DNA of 64,000 nt, from assembly GCA_028285485.1 (NCBI GenBank), contig JANQPC010000065.1:62001-126000 (forward strand). Direction: 5' to 3'. The notes beneath the pieces are model-generated. The model was not told the origin of the DNA, made no database searches, and saw nothing but the letters and a program-made list of their open reading frames with translations. Below, piece by piece: positions 35,134 through 43,497 of this stretch. A program made the translations under genes and the position numbers. Within the stretch, counting starts at the first letter, position 1. Each line of letters starts with the position of its first letter. This DNA comes from Paracoccaceae bacterium (GTDB lineage: Bacteria > Pseudomonadota > Alphaproteobacteria > Rhodobacterales > Rhodobacteraceae).

Positions 35134-36099
35134 ATGGCGCTAAGCGTGAAGCGGGAGCGATTTCGCCTGGAAGAGGCCTTCACGATCTCACGCGGAACCA
35201 AGACCGCAGCCGAGGTGCTCACGGTTACTGCGGGCGAGGGCGGCCTGCGCGGATTGGGCGAATGCGTGCCCTACGCGCGTTATGGCGAGACGATGGAGAG
35301 CGTGGCGGCCGAGGTTGAAGCCTTGCCGGAGGGCCTGACGCGCGCGGCCTTGCAAGAACGCCTGCCTGCGGGTGCGGCGCGCAATGCCGTGGATTGCGCG
35401 CTTTGGGATCTGGAGGCCAAACGCGCCGGCGCCCGGGTATGGGAGATGGCCGGATGGCCCGCGCCCGGCCCCGAGATCACCGCCTTCACCCTTTCGCTCG
35501 ATACGCCCGAGAACATGCGCGCCGCGGCGGCGCGCCATGCCCATCGCCCGGTTCTGAAAATCAAGCTCGGCACGCCCGATGACATGGCGCGCCTCGAAGC
35601 CGTGCGCGCCGGGGCGCCGAAGGCCAAGATCGTGGTCGATGCCAATGAAGGGTGGAGCGCGGAGATCTATGCCGATCTCGCGCCGCATCTTGGCCGCCTG
35701 GGCGTGGCGCTTGTGGAACAGCCGCTCCCGGCGGGTGATGACGGGATGCTGGCAGAGATCGCGCGGCCCGTGCCCGTTTGCGCCGACGAAAGCTGCCATG
35801 ACAGGGCCACGCTTGATGCGCTGAGCGGCAAGTATGACATGGTGAATATCAAGCTCGATAAGGCAGGCGGGCTGACGGAAGCACTTGCGCTCAGGGCCGA
35901 GGCAGAGGCGCGGGGCTTCGGCATCATGGTGGGCTGCATGGTGGGCTCAAGCCTCGCGATGGCGCCCGCGGTATTGCTTGCCCAGGGGGCGCAGGTTGTG
36001 GATCTCGATGGCCCGCTGCTTCTGGCCGAGGATCGCGATGTGCCGCTCAGCTACGACAATGCGGGCGTGCATCCGCCGAAAGCGGGCCTTTGGGGCTGA
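35134..36099 (+). CDS. dgcA: N-acetyl-D-glutamate racemase DgcA (enolase superfamily)
   Basis: 321-residue muconate-lactonising/dipeptide-epimerase-like enzyme. The first general acid/base pair is KIK at Lys142/Lys144. Metal ligands are Asp169 (VVDANEGW), Glu195 (VEQPL) and Asp218 (CADES). The second catalytic Lys lies in NIKLDKAGG (240-243). In the DgcN-DgcA pathway it racemises N-acetyl-D-Glu to the L form. Starts 54 nt after dgcN with AAGGAAGGTGAG upstream. Its resemblance to L-Ala-D/L-Glu epimerases is expected for this subgroup. Confidence 0.85.
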   Translation: MALSVKRERFRLEEAFTISRGTKTAAEVLTVTAGEGGLRGLGECVPYARYGETMESVAAEVEALPEGLTRAALQERLPAGAARNAVDCALWDLEAKRAGARVWEMAGWPAPGPEITAFTLSLDTPENMRAAAARHAHRPVLKIKLGTPDDMARLEAVRAGAPKAKIVVDANEGWSAEIYADLAPHLGRLGVALVEQPLPAGDDGMLAEIARPVPVCADESCHDRATLDALSGKYDMVNIKLDKAGGLTEALALRAEAEARGFGIMVGCMVGSSLAMAPAVLLAQGAQVVDLDGPLLLAEDRDVPLSYDNAGVHPPKAGLWG

Positions 36100-36255
36100 C
36101 CGGGCAGTACGGGCGGTTCGATCCGGGCTTGACCCGAGCTGTCTTGCCCGAAGGTTCAAGCCCCTTGCGATGGTGGGCGATGGCCGGATATGCGACGCCA
36201 AGACCTTAATCCTGCTGTGCAACGCAGCGAGGCATCTGATGCGAGGGGAGAGCCC

Positions 36256-37110
36256 GTGAGCCGGATCGTTTACGTCAATGGAGAGTATCTGCCCGAAGAA
36301 GAGGCGAAGGTTTCTGTCTTCGATCGCGGGTTCCTGTTTGCCGATGGCGTCTATGAAGTGACCAGCGTGCTGGACGGCAAGTTGATCGATTTCGACGGCC
36401 ACGCGAAAAGGCTTGAGCGTTCGCTGGGTGAGCTGGAGATGGAAAGCCCGGTAACGGCAGAGGCGCTGCTTGAAATTCACCGTGAACTGGTGGCGCGGAA
36501 CGGGATCGACGAGGGCCTTGTCTACCTTCAGATCACGCGCGGCGCGGCAGATCGCGATTTCGCCTATCCCGAGGCCGCGGAGCCCACCATCGTGCTTTTC
36601 ACCCAGGCCAAGCCGGGGCTCGCCGATAGCGCGGCCTCCCGGAAGGGGATCAAGGTGATCTCGATCCCCGATATCCGTTGGGGGCGGCGCGATATCAAAA
36701 CGGTGCAACTGCTCTACCCCTCGATGGGCAAGATGGCGGCCAAGAAGGCGGGTGCCGACGACGCCTGGATGATCGAGGATGGGGAGGTGACGGAGGGCAC
36801 CTCGAACAACGCCTATATCGTGAAGGGCCGCACCATCGTGACCCGCCACCTCGGCACCGAGATCCTGCATGGGATCACACGCGCAGCTGTGCTGCGCTTC
36901 GCGCGCGAGGCGCAGATGGAGGTCGAGGAACGCGCTTTCACGATTGAAGAGGCGAAATCGGCGGATGAGGCATTTATCACCTCCGCCTCAAGCTTCGTGA
37001 TGCCGGTGGTGGAGATCGACGGGCAGTCGCTCGGCACCGGGGCGCCGGGGCCGGTGGCCACCCGGCTCCGCGAGATCTATCTCGACGAGATGCGGAAGGC
37101 GGCGGTTTAG
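36256..37110 (+). CDS. D-amino-acid transaminase
   Basis: 284 residues, the usual length for fold type IV D-amino-acid aminotransferases. The start is the GTG at 36256, preceded by GGGGAG; the upstream ATG at 36190 adds non-conserved residues. YVNGEYLPEEEAKVSVFDRG opens the fold; the PLP-binding Lys is Lys148 in RRDIKTVQLLYPSMGK; EGTSNNAYIV contacts the cofactor phosphate. It interconverts D-Glu with D-Ala or other D-amino acids and 2-oxo acids. Position after dgcN-dgcA suggests it feeds D-glutamate into that pathway. A branched-chain aminotransferase is less likely. Confidence 0.82.
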   Translation: MSRIVYVNGEYLPEEEAKVSVFDRGFLFADGVYEVTSVLDGKLIDFDGHAKRLERSLGELEMESPVTAEALLEIHRELVARNGIDEGLVYLQITRGAADRDFAYPEAAEPTIVLFTQAKPGLADSAASRKGIKVISIPDIRWGRRDIKTVQLLYPSMGKMAAKKAGADDAWMIEDGEVTEGTSNNAYIVKGRTIVTRHLGTEILHGITRAAVLRFAREAQMEVEERAFTIEEAKSADEAFITSASSFVMPVVEIDGQSLGTGAPGPVATRLREIYLDEMRKAAV

Positions 37111-37209
37111 AGCGTTATGCGAAAGAACTGCATCGCTTAACGCTGCCCGCAATCAAAGATTTCAACGCGTTTAGTGATGCCTGACGCCTAAGGTACCTCG
37201 TGAAACGCC

Positions 37210-38028
37210 TCAGACCATCTCCACGGTCACATTGGCGGGCGGGGCCGTTGCGCCTTCAAGCACCGCATAAACGGTGCCATCCACCAGAACTTCCACGCGA
37301 TCCGGCCCGGTCAACGTATTGAAGCTGATATCGGCATTCGAGACGGGCGCGAAGGTCGCCCCGTCGAACTGCAGGCGCAGGGTTTCGTTGGCGGTATCGA
37401 AATCGGTGATCCTCACCGGATCCTCCCCCAGCTCATCGAAAGCGCCGGTGAAGGCATCCACATTATCGCCGCCGGTGAACTGATCGCCATCGTCGCCGAT
37501 CAGCATATCCGCCCCGAAGCCGCCGGAAAGCTCATCGGGGGTATCGTCACCCGGATCGTCAACGGCATTGAGCGTATCGGCGCCTTCCTCGCCAAAGAGC
37601 CGGTTGGTGCCGAAGCGATCAAGGATGTCGTCGTTCGCAGGCCCGCCGCGGATCAGATCATCGCCCCCATCCTGGGGGATGCCGCCGAGATCGGCGCCGA
37701 TTGAGCGGTCATCGCCGCCTTCCAGAAAGATCTCATCATTCCCGGGGCCGCCAAGCACATCGTCCTGCCCGCCGCCGCCAAACACGCGGTCTTCCCCGGC
37801 GCCGGCATTTGCGGTGTCATCGCCGATCCCCAGAAAGATCTGATCGTCACCATCAAGCGCGTTGACGATATCGTTGCCCGCGCCGGCCTCGATCCGGTCT
37901 TCCCCGGCCGTGCCGGTGATGATGTCATCCCCCGCGTTCTCTGCAGAGTTATCGGACGTGCCGCCCCCGGCCAAAAGGCCCAAAACGGCGCCCGCCCCGA
38001 GGAGGAGAGAAAGCAATATGAGATCCAT
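37210..38028 (-). CDS. RTX-like calcium-binding repeat protein with N-terminal membrane segment
   Basis: 272 residues. An N-terminal hydrophobic segment (LILLSLLLGAGAVLGLLAGG) is followed by acidic glycine-rich nonapeptide-like repeats (GGxGxD variants such as GAGNDIV, GIGDDT, GGPGNDEIF) over about residues 30-190. A C-terminal domain ends in ITDFDTANETLRLQF and a beta-rich tail. Repeats of this type bind Ca2+ outside the cell. There is no adjacent type I secretion gene. Common in roseobacters; specific role unknown. Confidence 0.75.
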   Translation of the reverse strand: MDLILLSLLLGAGAVLGLLAGGGTSDNSAENAGDDIITGTAGEDRIEAGAGNDIVNALDGDDQIFLGIGDDTANAGAGEDRVFGGGGQDDVLGGPGNDEIFLEGGDDRSIGADLGGIPQDGGDDLIRGGPANDDILDRFGTNRLFGEEGADTLNAVDDPGDDTPDELSGGFGADMLIGDDGDQFTGGDNVDAFTGAFDELGEDPVRITDFDTANETLRLQFDGATFAPVSNADISFNTLTGPDRVEVLVDGTVYAVLEGATAPPANVTVEMV

Positions 38029-38119
38029 GGCCTGCCTGCCCGTCAGCCGTTGATCGACCGTTCGTGCGCAAGCTGCGGGGCCCCCGGCGCGCTGTCAACG
38101 CAGGCGCGTCAGGCTTTTG

Positions 38120-38386
38120 CTACCTGTTCCCGAAAAGCAAGTCTCTCAAAGAGTTGCGGCCGCCGATCACGGATTTCGCGAGCCCGCGCTTATCGGATTC
38201 CGAGCGGTTCGAATTGAGGATCGAATGCAGCGCGGCGATCTGGGCGCCGTCGAGATCATCGACGGTCACGCCAAGGTTCAGCCGCTCTACATCCCGCGCG
38301 ATGGATTGCGCGATCTGGGAGCGCTCTGCCATTCCCGGCGATGCCATGGCAATAAGCGCTGCGGCGGCAAGGATGCGGGCGGTCAC
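38120..38386 (-). CDS. Small secreted protein, tandem paralogue B
   Basis: 88 residues with a signal peptide (cleavage near MASPGMA) and a short helical mature part. The mature part resembles the protein encoded just upstream: both share N-L, a gap, D-x-L or A-L, Q-x-A-x-LH-x-IL and S-S or N-S. Starts with an ATGA overlap on the 38383-38643 gene. Function unknown. Confidence 0.65.
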   Translation of the reverse strand: MTARILAAAALIAMASPGMAERSQIAQSIARDVERLNLGVTVDDLDGAQIAALHSILNSNRSESDKRGLAKSVIGGRNSLRDLLFGNR

Positions 38387-38643
38387 GAGCCCTCCTCCGC
38401 CACCCGGCGTAGAACAGCCTTCAGCCGGCTGCGCGTATCGAAGTAGCTTTTTTCCGGGGAAGACAGGATCAGGTGCAGCTGCGCCGCCTGTGTGGTGGTG
38501 AGCGCCGCAGTATCGGTTTCCAGATTGAAGCGGGCCAGGCCCTTATCGATTTGCGACAAAAGCTGCGCCCCCGGCGCCGCGCCAGCGGGCAGCGCCGCAA
38601 GTATCGCAGCCGCAAGGGCGGCAAAGCGGAGTTTTCTATCCAT
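38383..38643 (-). CDS. Small secreted protein, tandem paralogue A
   Basis: 86 residues with a signal peptide (cleavage near GAAPGA) and a mature part containing FNLETDTAALTTTQAAQLHL and ILSS. Two-gene operon with its paralogue at 38120-38386. The stop and the next start share ATGA. Function unknown; no cysteines in the mature part. Confidence 0.65.
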   Translation of the reverse strand: MDRKLRFAALAAAILAALPAGAAPGAQLLSQIDKGLARFNLETDTAALTTTQAAQLHLILSSPEKSYFDTRSRLKAVLRRVAEEGS

Positions 38644-38697
38644 GCCCCCTTAGGTAGGGATCGAACCCTATTCCCGCAAATCACGAGATTTTGCGAT

Positions 38698-38997
38698 CTA
38701 GCCGTGCGCCTTGCTGGCCTCTTCGAAGGCGGCCTTCTGTTCGGCACTCGCCTCGGTTTGATACAGCTCCTTCCATTCAGGATAGGGCATGCCGTAGACA
38801 TGCTCGCGCGCTGCTTCTTTGGTGAGCGGTATGCCCCGCTCATCGGCGGCTTCCTGCACCCAGCGGCTCAGGCAGTTTCTGCAAAAGCCGGTGAGGTTCA
38901 TCATGTCGATATTCTGCACGTCCGTGCGTTCGCCAAGATGCGCAAGCAGCCGGCGAAAGGCGGCGGCCTCAAGCTCGGTCCGGGTTGTGTCTTCCAT
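38698..38997 (-). CDS. DUF1244 protein
   Basis: 99 residues matching the DUF1244 family, a small conserved proteobacterial protein of unknown function. Recognisable segments are AFRRLLAHLGERTDVQNIDMMNL (core HLGERTDVQNIDMMNL), GFCRNCLSRW with two cysteines and YGMPYPEWK. Helical, cytoplasmic. GGAGGGG lies before the ATG. Confidence 0.9.
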   Translation of the reverse strand: MEDTTRTELEAAAFRRLLAHLGERTDVQNIDMMNLTGFCRNCLSRWVQEAADERGIPLTKEAAREHVYGMPYPEWKELYQTEASAEQKAAFEEASKAHG

Positions 38998-39018
38998 TGT
39001 CCCCTCCTGTGTAACCTA

Positions 39019-39759
39019 TCAAAGATTGGCGTCGGCACGCGCCGCTTCAAGAAGCCCGGCCAGCCGTTCGGCCCAGGCGGCCTGCGTGGCCTCAGTTTCA
39101 ATCAGGTCGTGGCGAAGCTCGATCAGCGCGTTCGGGCGGCCCGGGATCAGCGCATGGCGATCCACCGCATCGCCGGGTAGATGCCCCGCATAGGGCTGGT
39201 TCTCGCCCACGCAGAGATCGGGCTCGGCATGCAGGCGATCCAGAAGCGGGCGCGACAGGCGCTCATCCTCGGCATGGAGGATCCCGATATGCCAGGGGCG
39301 GTTGGACCGGGCGTTCAGCCGCGGGGTGAAACTGTGCACCGCAACGATGATCGTATCGCTGCGTTTTGCGGCAAGATCGGCATAGGCGGCATGATAGGGG
39401 CGATAGTAGCCGTTCAGCCGATGGGCGCGCTCTGCTTCCGAGAGCCCGCGATTGCCCGGCACGATCGTGTGATCGTAGACCTGCATTATCAGCGTGGGAT
39501 CATCCTCGCCGCGATTGGGGTCGATCACCAGCCGCGAGAACCTGCCGAGAATGGCGCGGGCCCCCAGCCGCTCCGCCAGATGCCGGGTTACCCCGGCTGC
39601 GCCCACATCATAGGCGATGTGGCGCGCCATCTGATCGGCAGGCAAGCCAAGCGAGCCGCCGCCGATTTCAGGCGGCACGTGGTTTGAGGCATGATCGCAG
39701 GCGATCAGCCACGCGCCTTCGCGTGCGCCGCCCAGTATTTCATAGGCCGCACCGGTCAT
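39019..39759 (-). CDS. N-formylglutamate amidohydrolase family protein
   Basis: 246 residues with IACDHASNHVPPE near the N-terminus, HIAYDVGAAGV, DPNRGEDDPT, VAVHSFTP and RPWHIGIL, all typical of the HutG/FGase metal-dependent amidohydrolase family. I choose the ATG at 39757-39759; in-frame ATG 39825 and GTG 39849 lie upstream, but those 22-30 codons overlap the likely pyk promoter and have no family counterpart. The family releases formate from N-formyl-glutamate, but many members are uncharacterised. No hut genes are nearby. Confidence 0.82.
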   Translation of the reverse strand: MTGAAYEILGGAREGAWLIACDHASNHVPPEIGGGSLGLPADQMARHIAYDVGAAGVTRHLAERLGARAILGRFSRLVIDPNRGEDDPTLIMQVYDHTIVPGNRGLSEAERAHRLNGYYRPYHAAYADLAAKRSDTIIVAVHSFTPRLNARSNRPWHIGILHAEDERLSRPLLDRLHAEPDLCVGENQPYAGHLPGDAVDRHALIPGRPNALIELRHDLIETEATQAAWAERLAGLLEAARADANL

Positions 39760-39799
39760 TGCGTTGTCATCTGTCTGCGTCACAGCAGGGAAAGCGCCG

Positions 39800-39830
39800 T
39801 TGTCAATGTTAGCGTTATCAGCCATAACGC
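39800..39830 (+). promoter_or_regulatory. Probable pyk promoter with overlapping inverted repeat
   Basis: TTGTCA at 39800-39805 and CATAAC at 39823-39828 are 17 bp apart, giving a sigma-70-like promoter about 55 bp before the pyk ATG. GCGTTAT (39812-39818) and ATAACGC (39824-39830) form a perfect 7-bp inverted repeat across the -10 region, a possible operator. Confidence 0.5.
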
Positions 39831-39884
39831 CGAAGGCTGGCCTGCGCACGCAACGGTGCGGATAACTCCTGGGGATTACGTAGA

Positions 39885-41330
39885 ATGAGACGCCTCCGCA
39901 ACGTCAAGATCGTCGCAACGCTTGGGCCCTCGTCAAGCGATTACGAAACCATCCGCGCGCTCTTCGAAGCCGGCGCAGATGTATTTCGGCTGAACATGAG
40001 CCATGGCGCGCACGAAGATATCGCGGGCCGGCACACGATCATCCGCCAGATCGAGGAAGAGCTGGGCCGCCCGATCGCCATTCTGGCCGATCTTCAGGGC
40101 CCCAAGCTGCGCGTTGGCGCCTTCAAGAACGGCGCCGAAGAGCTTGAGATCGGCAAGCCCTTCCGGCTGGATCTTGATCCCGCGGAAGGCGACGGAACCC
40201 GCGTCTGCTTGCCCCATAAGGAGATTTTCGAGGCGCTGTCTCCCGGCTCCTCGCTTCTGGTCAATGACGGCAAGATCCGCCTGAAGGTTGAAGATTGCGG
40301 GGCCGATTTTGCCGATTGCATCGTCACGGTCGGTGGCACGATATCTGATCGGAAGGGCGTGAACGTGCCCGATGTTGTGCTGCCGCTTGCCGCGCTATCG
40401 GATAAGGATCGCAAGGATCTGGAATTTGTCTGCGAGTTGGGTGTGGATTGGCTGGCGCTTTCCTTCGTTCAGCGGCCCTCCGATGTGGAAGAGGCGCGCA
40501 CGCTGGCCAAGGGCCGCGCCGCGATCCTCTCAAAAATCGAAAAGCCTGCCGCGGTGACGGCCTTTGATGAAATCCTCGCGGTGTCAGACGGGATCATGGT
40601 GGCGCGCGGGGATCTGGGCGTTGAGCTTCCGGTGCAGAACGTGCCGCCGATTCAGAAGCGGCTGGTGCGCAAATCCCGCGCCGTGGCCAAGCCCGTGATC
40701 GTGGCCACCCAGATGCTGGAGAGCATGATCGAAAGCCCGATGCCTACGCGCGCCGAAGTGTCTGACGTGGCCGCTGCGATCTATGAGGGCGCCGATGCGG
40801 TGATGCTCTCGGCGGAAAGTGCTGCGGGCGATTACCCGGTGGAAGCGGTGCAAACGATGAATGCGGTGGCGATCGAGGTGGAAAGCGATCCCACCTATCG
40901 CGACGTCATCGATGCCAGCCGTGGCGGCAAACGCGAAACCACCGCCGATGCCATCGTTGTAGCCGCGCGCGAGATCGCCGAGACGACCGATATCAAGGTG
41001 ATCTGCTGCTACACCGAATCCGGCACCACCGCGCGCCTGGTTTCCCGCGAACGCCCGCGGGTGCCGATTATTGCGATGACGGCGCAGCGCGGCCCTGCGC
41101 GACGCCTGTGCCTGAGCTGGGGTGCCCATTGCGTGATGGCCGGCTCGCTTCAGCGCTTCAAACAGGCGGTGGTCAACGCCGCCCGCGCCGCCCGGGAAGA
41201 TGGGTTTGCGACAGAGGCCGATCAGCTTGTTGTCATCGCCGGTGTGCCCTTCAGCGTGGCAGGCTCCACAAACATCTTGCGGATCGCGCCGTGCGAGGAG
41301 CGATTGATTTTCGCAACCGATCCGGGCTAG
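39885..41330 (+). CDS. pyk: Pyruvate kinase
   Basis: 481 residues, standard length. KIVATLGPSSSDYETIR start, FRLNMSHGAHEDI, ADLQGPKLRVG, LSKIEKPAAV with the catalytic Lys, MVARGDLGVELP, and ATQMLESMIESPMPTRAEVSDVA (core ATQMLESM). Converts phosphoenolpyruvate and ADP to pyruvate and ATP. GGGGA precedes the ATG. Monocistronic or with the small membrane protein that follows. Confidence 0.97.
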   Translation: MRRLRNVKIVATLGPSSSDYETIRALFEAGADVFRLNMSHGAHEDIAGRHTIIRQIEEELGRPIAILADLQGPKLRVGAFKNGAEELEIGKPFRLDLDPAEGDGTRVCLPHKEIFEALSPGSSLLVNDGKIRLKVEDCGADFADCIVTVGGTISDRKGVNVPDVVLPLAALSDKDRKDLEFVCELGVDWLALSFVQRPSDVEEARTLAKGRAAILSKIEKPAAVTAFDEILAVSDGIMVARGDLGVELPVQNVPPIQKRLVRKSRAVAKPVIVATQMLESMIESPMPTRAEVSDVAAAIYEGADAVMLSAESAAGDYPVEAVQTMNAVAIEVESDPTYRDVIDASRGGKRETTADAIVVAAREIAETTDIKVICCYTESGTTARLVSRERPRVPIIAMTAQRGPARRLCLSWGAHCVMAGSLQRFKQAVVNAARAAREDGFATEADQLVVIAGVPFSVAGSTNILRIAPCEERLIFATDPG

Positions 41331-41361
41331 GCTTTTCTCTGCGGGGGCGTGGAGCACGGAT

Positions 41362-41595
41362 GTGATCGACCCCGATTTCCTTATCGTGCTGGGTGTGGTG
41401 GCGGCCCTCGCCGCAGGCGGGTTTACCGTATCGGCCTTCTCGTCCTCGAACATGACGTTCCGGCCCGTCTTCATCTGCGCAATTCTTGCGCTGGTGCTTG
41501 TGTTCCTTGCGCTCAGGCTCAACCCCGATGGGTATGAGATGGCTGAAATCCCACAGCTATTTCTGGCCACCGCCCGCGGCGTGCTGAGCTTCTGA
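41362..41595 (+). CDS. Small two-helix membrane protein downstream of pyk
   Basis: 77 residues with two hydrophobic segments (about 7-27 and 34-52) and a short amphipathic C-terminus. Begins with GTG at 41362, 31 nt after pyk, with GGAGCA upstream. No recognised domain. Confidence 0.6.
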   Translation: MIDPDFLIVLGVVAALAAGGFTVSAFSSSNMTFRPVFICAILALVLVFLALRLNPDGYEMAEIPQLFLATARGVLSF

Positions 41596-41603
41596 CTTTT
41601 CCC

Positions 41604-41632
41604 TTGCCAGCGCCCCCGCGCGCCCATATACG
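41604..41632 (+). promoter_or_regulatory. Probable rpmI-rplT promoter
   Basis: TTGCCA at 41604-41609 and TATACG at 41627-41632 with a 17-bp spacer, about 75 bp before the rpmI ATG. The intervening leader could carry L20-dependent autoregulation as in other bacteria, but I could not identify a specific fold. Confidence 0.5.
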
Positions 41633-41707
41633 ACGCGCTCGCAAAGCGCGGCCGGCCGGTGTGGCATGCCGAGTCGCGCGATGACCGCCCGAGACGAGGA
41701 GACGGAA

Positions 41708-41908
41708 ATGCCCAAGATGAAAACGAAATCGAGCGCCAAGAAGCGCTTCAAGGTAACGGCAACCGGCAAGGTTGTCTCTGCCCAGGCCGGCAAGCGCCAC
41801 GGCATGATCAAGCGTTCCAACAAGTTCATCCGCAACGCGCGGGGCACCACAACGCTGAGCGAGCCCGACGCGAAAATCGTCAAGGGCTTCATGCCCTACG
41901 ACCGCTGA
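41708..41908 (+). CDS. rpmI: Ribosomal protein L35
   Basis: 66 residues starting [20 protein letters not shown], the canonical L35 start; basic with [13 protein letters not shown]. The ATG at 41708 follows GAGGAGACGG; an upstream ATG at 41666 adds non-family residues. Followed 12 nt later by rplT. infC, often upstream, is not present here. Confidence 0.97.
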   Translation: MPKMKTKSSAKKRFKVTATGKVVSAQAGKRHGMIKRSNKFIRNARGTTTLSEPDAKIVKGFMPYDR

Positions 41909-41920
41909 GGAGGAACGGAT

Positions 41921-42283
41921 ATGTCGAGAGTTACCAGCGGTAAGGTCACCCACGCCCGGCACAAGAAGGTCATCAAGGCCGCCAAGGGCTATTACGGGCG
42001 CCGCAGCAATGCCTTCCGCACCGCCACCCAGGCGGTGGACAAGGCCAACCAATATGCAACCCGCGATCGCAAGCAGCGCAAGCGCAACTTCCGCGCGCTC
42101 TGGATTCAGCGGATCAACGCGGCCGTGCGCGCCCATGACGAGGCGCTCACCTATTCGCGTTTCATCAACGGGCTGACGCTCGCGGGGATCGAGGTAGACC
42201 GTAAGGTTCTCGCCGATCTCGCCGTGAACGAACCCGAGGCGTTTACGGCCATCGTCGATAAGGCGAAGGCCGCGCTCGCGTAA
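41921..42283 (+). CDS. rplT: Ribosomal protein L20
   Basis: 120 residues, [20 protein letters not shown] start and [27 protein letters not shown] and YSRFINGL, all typical of L20. GAGGAGGAA ahead of the ATG. Forms an operon with rpmI; a strong hairpin follows before pheS. Confidence 0.97.
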   Translation: MSRVTSGKVTHARHKKVIKAAKGYYGRRSNAFRTATQAVDKANQYATRDRKQRKRNFRALWIQRINAAVRAHDEALTYSRFINGLTLAGIEVDRKVLADLAVNEPEAFTAIVDKAKAALA

Positions 42284-42330
42284 CACCCGGGTTAAAACCG
42301 GGGCCCCACTCAAAAGCGGGGGACAGTCAG

Positions 42331-42363
42331 GAAGCCGCGGACCTTGCGAGGTCTCGCGGCTTC
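42331..42363 (+). terminator. Hairpin terminator or attenuator between rplT and pheS
   Basis: gaagccgcg (42331) pairs with cgcggcttc (42355-42363), and the interior gacct/aggtc adds further pairs, giving a nearly complete stem. It is followed by TTGTGCTTT. It lies 47 nt after rplT and 57 nt before pheS, so it could end the rpmI-rplT message or attenuate into pheS. Confidence 0.65.
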
Positions 42364-42419
42364 TTGTGCTTTCAGGCCCTGCTTTGTAGCAGGGCGCAGA
42401 CGATACCAAGGGGGTCCAG

Positions 42420-43493
42420 ATGGACGATCTGAGGACGAAATACCTTGAGGCGATTGCCGGCGCCGGTGATGAGGCGGCGATCGAGGATTTGCGCGTGCAG
42501 GCGGTGGGCAAGAAGGGCGAGATCAGCCTGAAAATGCGCGAGCTTGGCAAGATGGCGCCTGAGGAACGGCAGGTGGCGGGCCCCGCGCTGAATGCGCTGA
42601 AAGATGAGATCAACGCCGCACTCGCCGCCAAGAAGGCCGCGCTCGCCGATGCTGCGCTTGATGCCCGGCTGAAGGACGAATGGCTTGACGTAACGCTGCC
42701 GTCGCGCACCCGCCCGGCGGGCAGCGTGCATCCCGTGAGCCAGGTGACCGAAGAGGTCACCGCGATCTTCGCCGATATGGGCTTTGCGGTGGCCGAGGGC
42801 CCGCAGATCGAAAGCGATTGGCACAATTTCGATGCGCTCAACATCCCCGATCATCACCCCGCGCGGGGCGAGATGGATACGTTTTACATGCACCGGGCCG
42901 AGGGCGATAACCGCCCGCCGCATGTGCTGCGCACCCATACCTCACCTGTGCAGATCCGCGCGATGGAGCTGCGCGGGGCGCCGCTGCGCGTGATCTGCCC
43001 GGGCCGGGTGTATCGTTCGGATTACGATCAGACCCATACGCCGATGTTCCACCAGATCGAGGGGCTGGCGATTGACCGCGATATCTCCATGGCCAACCTC
43101 AAATGGTGCCTGGAAGAATTCGCGGCGGCCTTCTTCGAGGTTGACAAGATCGAGGTGCGCTTCCGCGCCTCGCATTTCCCCTTCACCGAACCCTCGGCGG
43201 AGATCGATTTCCGCTGCTCCTGGGAAGGCGGGCAACTCAAGCTCGGCGAGGGTGATGATTGGCTGGAAGCCGGCGGCTCCGGCATGGTGCATCCCAAGGT
43301 GCTGGAGGCGGGCGGGATCGACCCGTCGCAGTGGCAGGGCTTCGCCTTCGGCCTCGGCATCGACCGGCTCGCAATGCTGAAATACGGCATCCCCGATCTG
43401 CGCGCCTTCTTCGAAAGCGATCTGCGCTGGCTCCGCCACTACGGCTTCCTGGGGCTCGACCAGCCTACGACGCATGGGGGGCTGTCGCGCTAG
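42420..43493 (+). CDS. pheS: Phenylalanyl-tRNA synthetase alpha subunit
   Basis: 357 residues. N-terminal coiled coil (about 1-90), then the class II catalytic core: [53 protein letters not shown] (motif 2), and [18 protein letters not shown] (motif 3). Attaches Phe to its tRNA as an alpha2-beta2 enzyme with PheT. The partner gene pheT is not adjacent: two other genes lie between. Confidence 0.97.
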   Translation: MDDLRTKYLEAIAGAGDEAAIEDLRVQAVGKKGEISLKMRELGKMAPEERQVAGPALNALKDEINAALAAKKAALADAALDARLKDEWLDVTLPSRTRPAGSVHPVSQVTEEVTAIFADMGFAVAEGPQIESDWHNFDALNIPDHHPARGEMDTFYMHRAEGDNRPPHVLRTHTSPVQIRAMELRGAPLRVICPGRVYRSDYDQTHTPMFHQIEGLAIDRDISMANLKWCLEEFAAAFFEVDKIEVRFRASHFPFTEPSAEIDFRCSWEGGQLKLGEGDDWLEAGGSGMVHPKVLEAGGIDPSQWQGFAFGLGIDRLAMLKYGIPDLRAFFESDLRWLRHYGFLGLDQPTTHGGLSR

Positions 43494-43497
43494 CGCT

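Noticed and set aside
36110-36160. tRNA-like fragment (GGTTCAAGCCC) before the D-amino-acid transaminase
   Set aside because: The T-loop-like bases are not flanked by a matching T-stem or the rest of a cloverleaf.
37210-38028. CRISPR or other DNA-level tandem array
   Set aside because: The repetition is at the level of Ca2+-binding protein repeats of uneven spacing, not identical DNA units with spacers.
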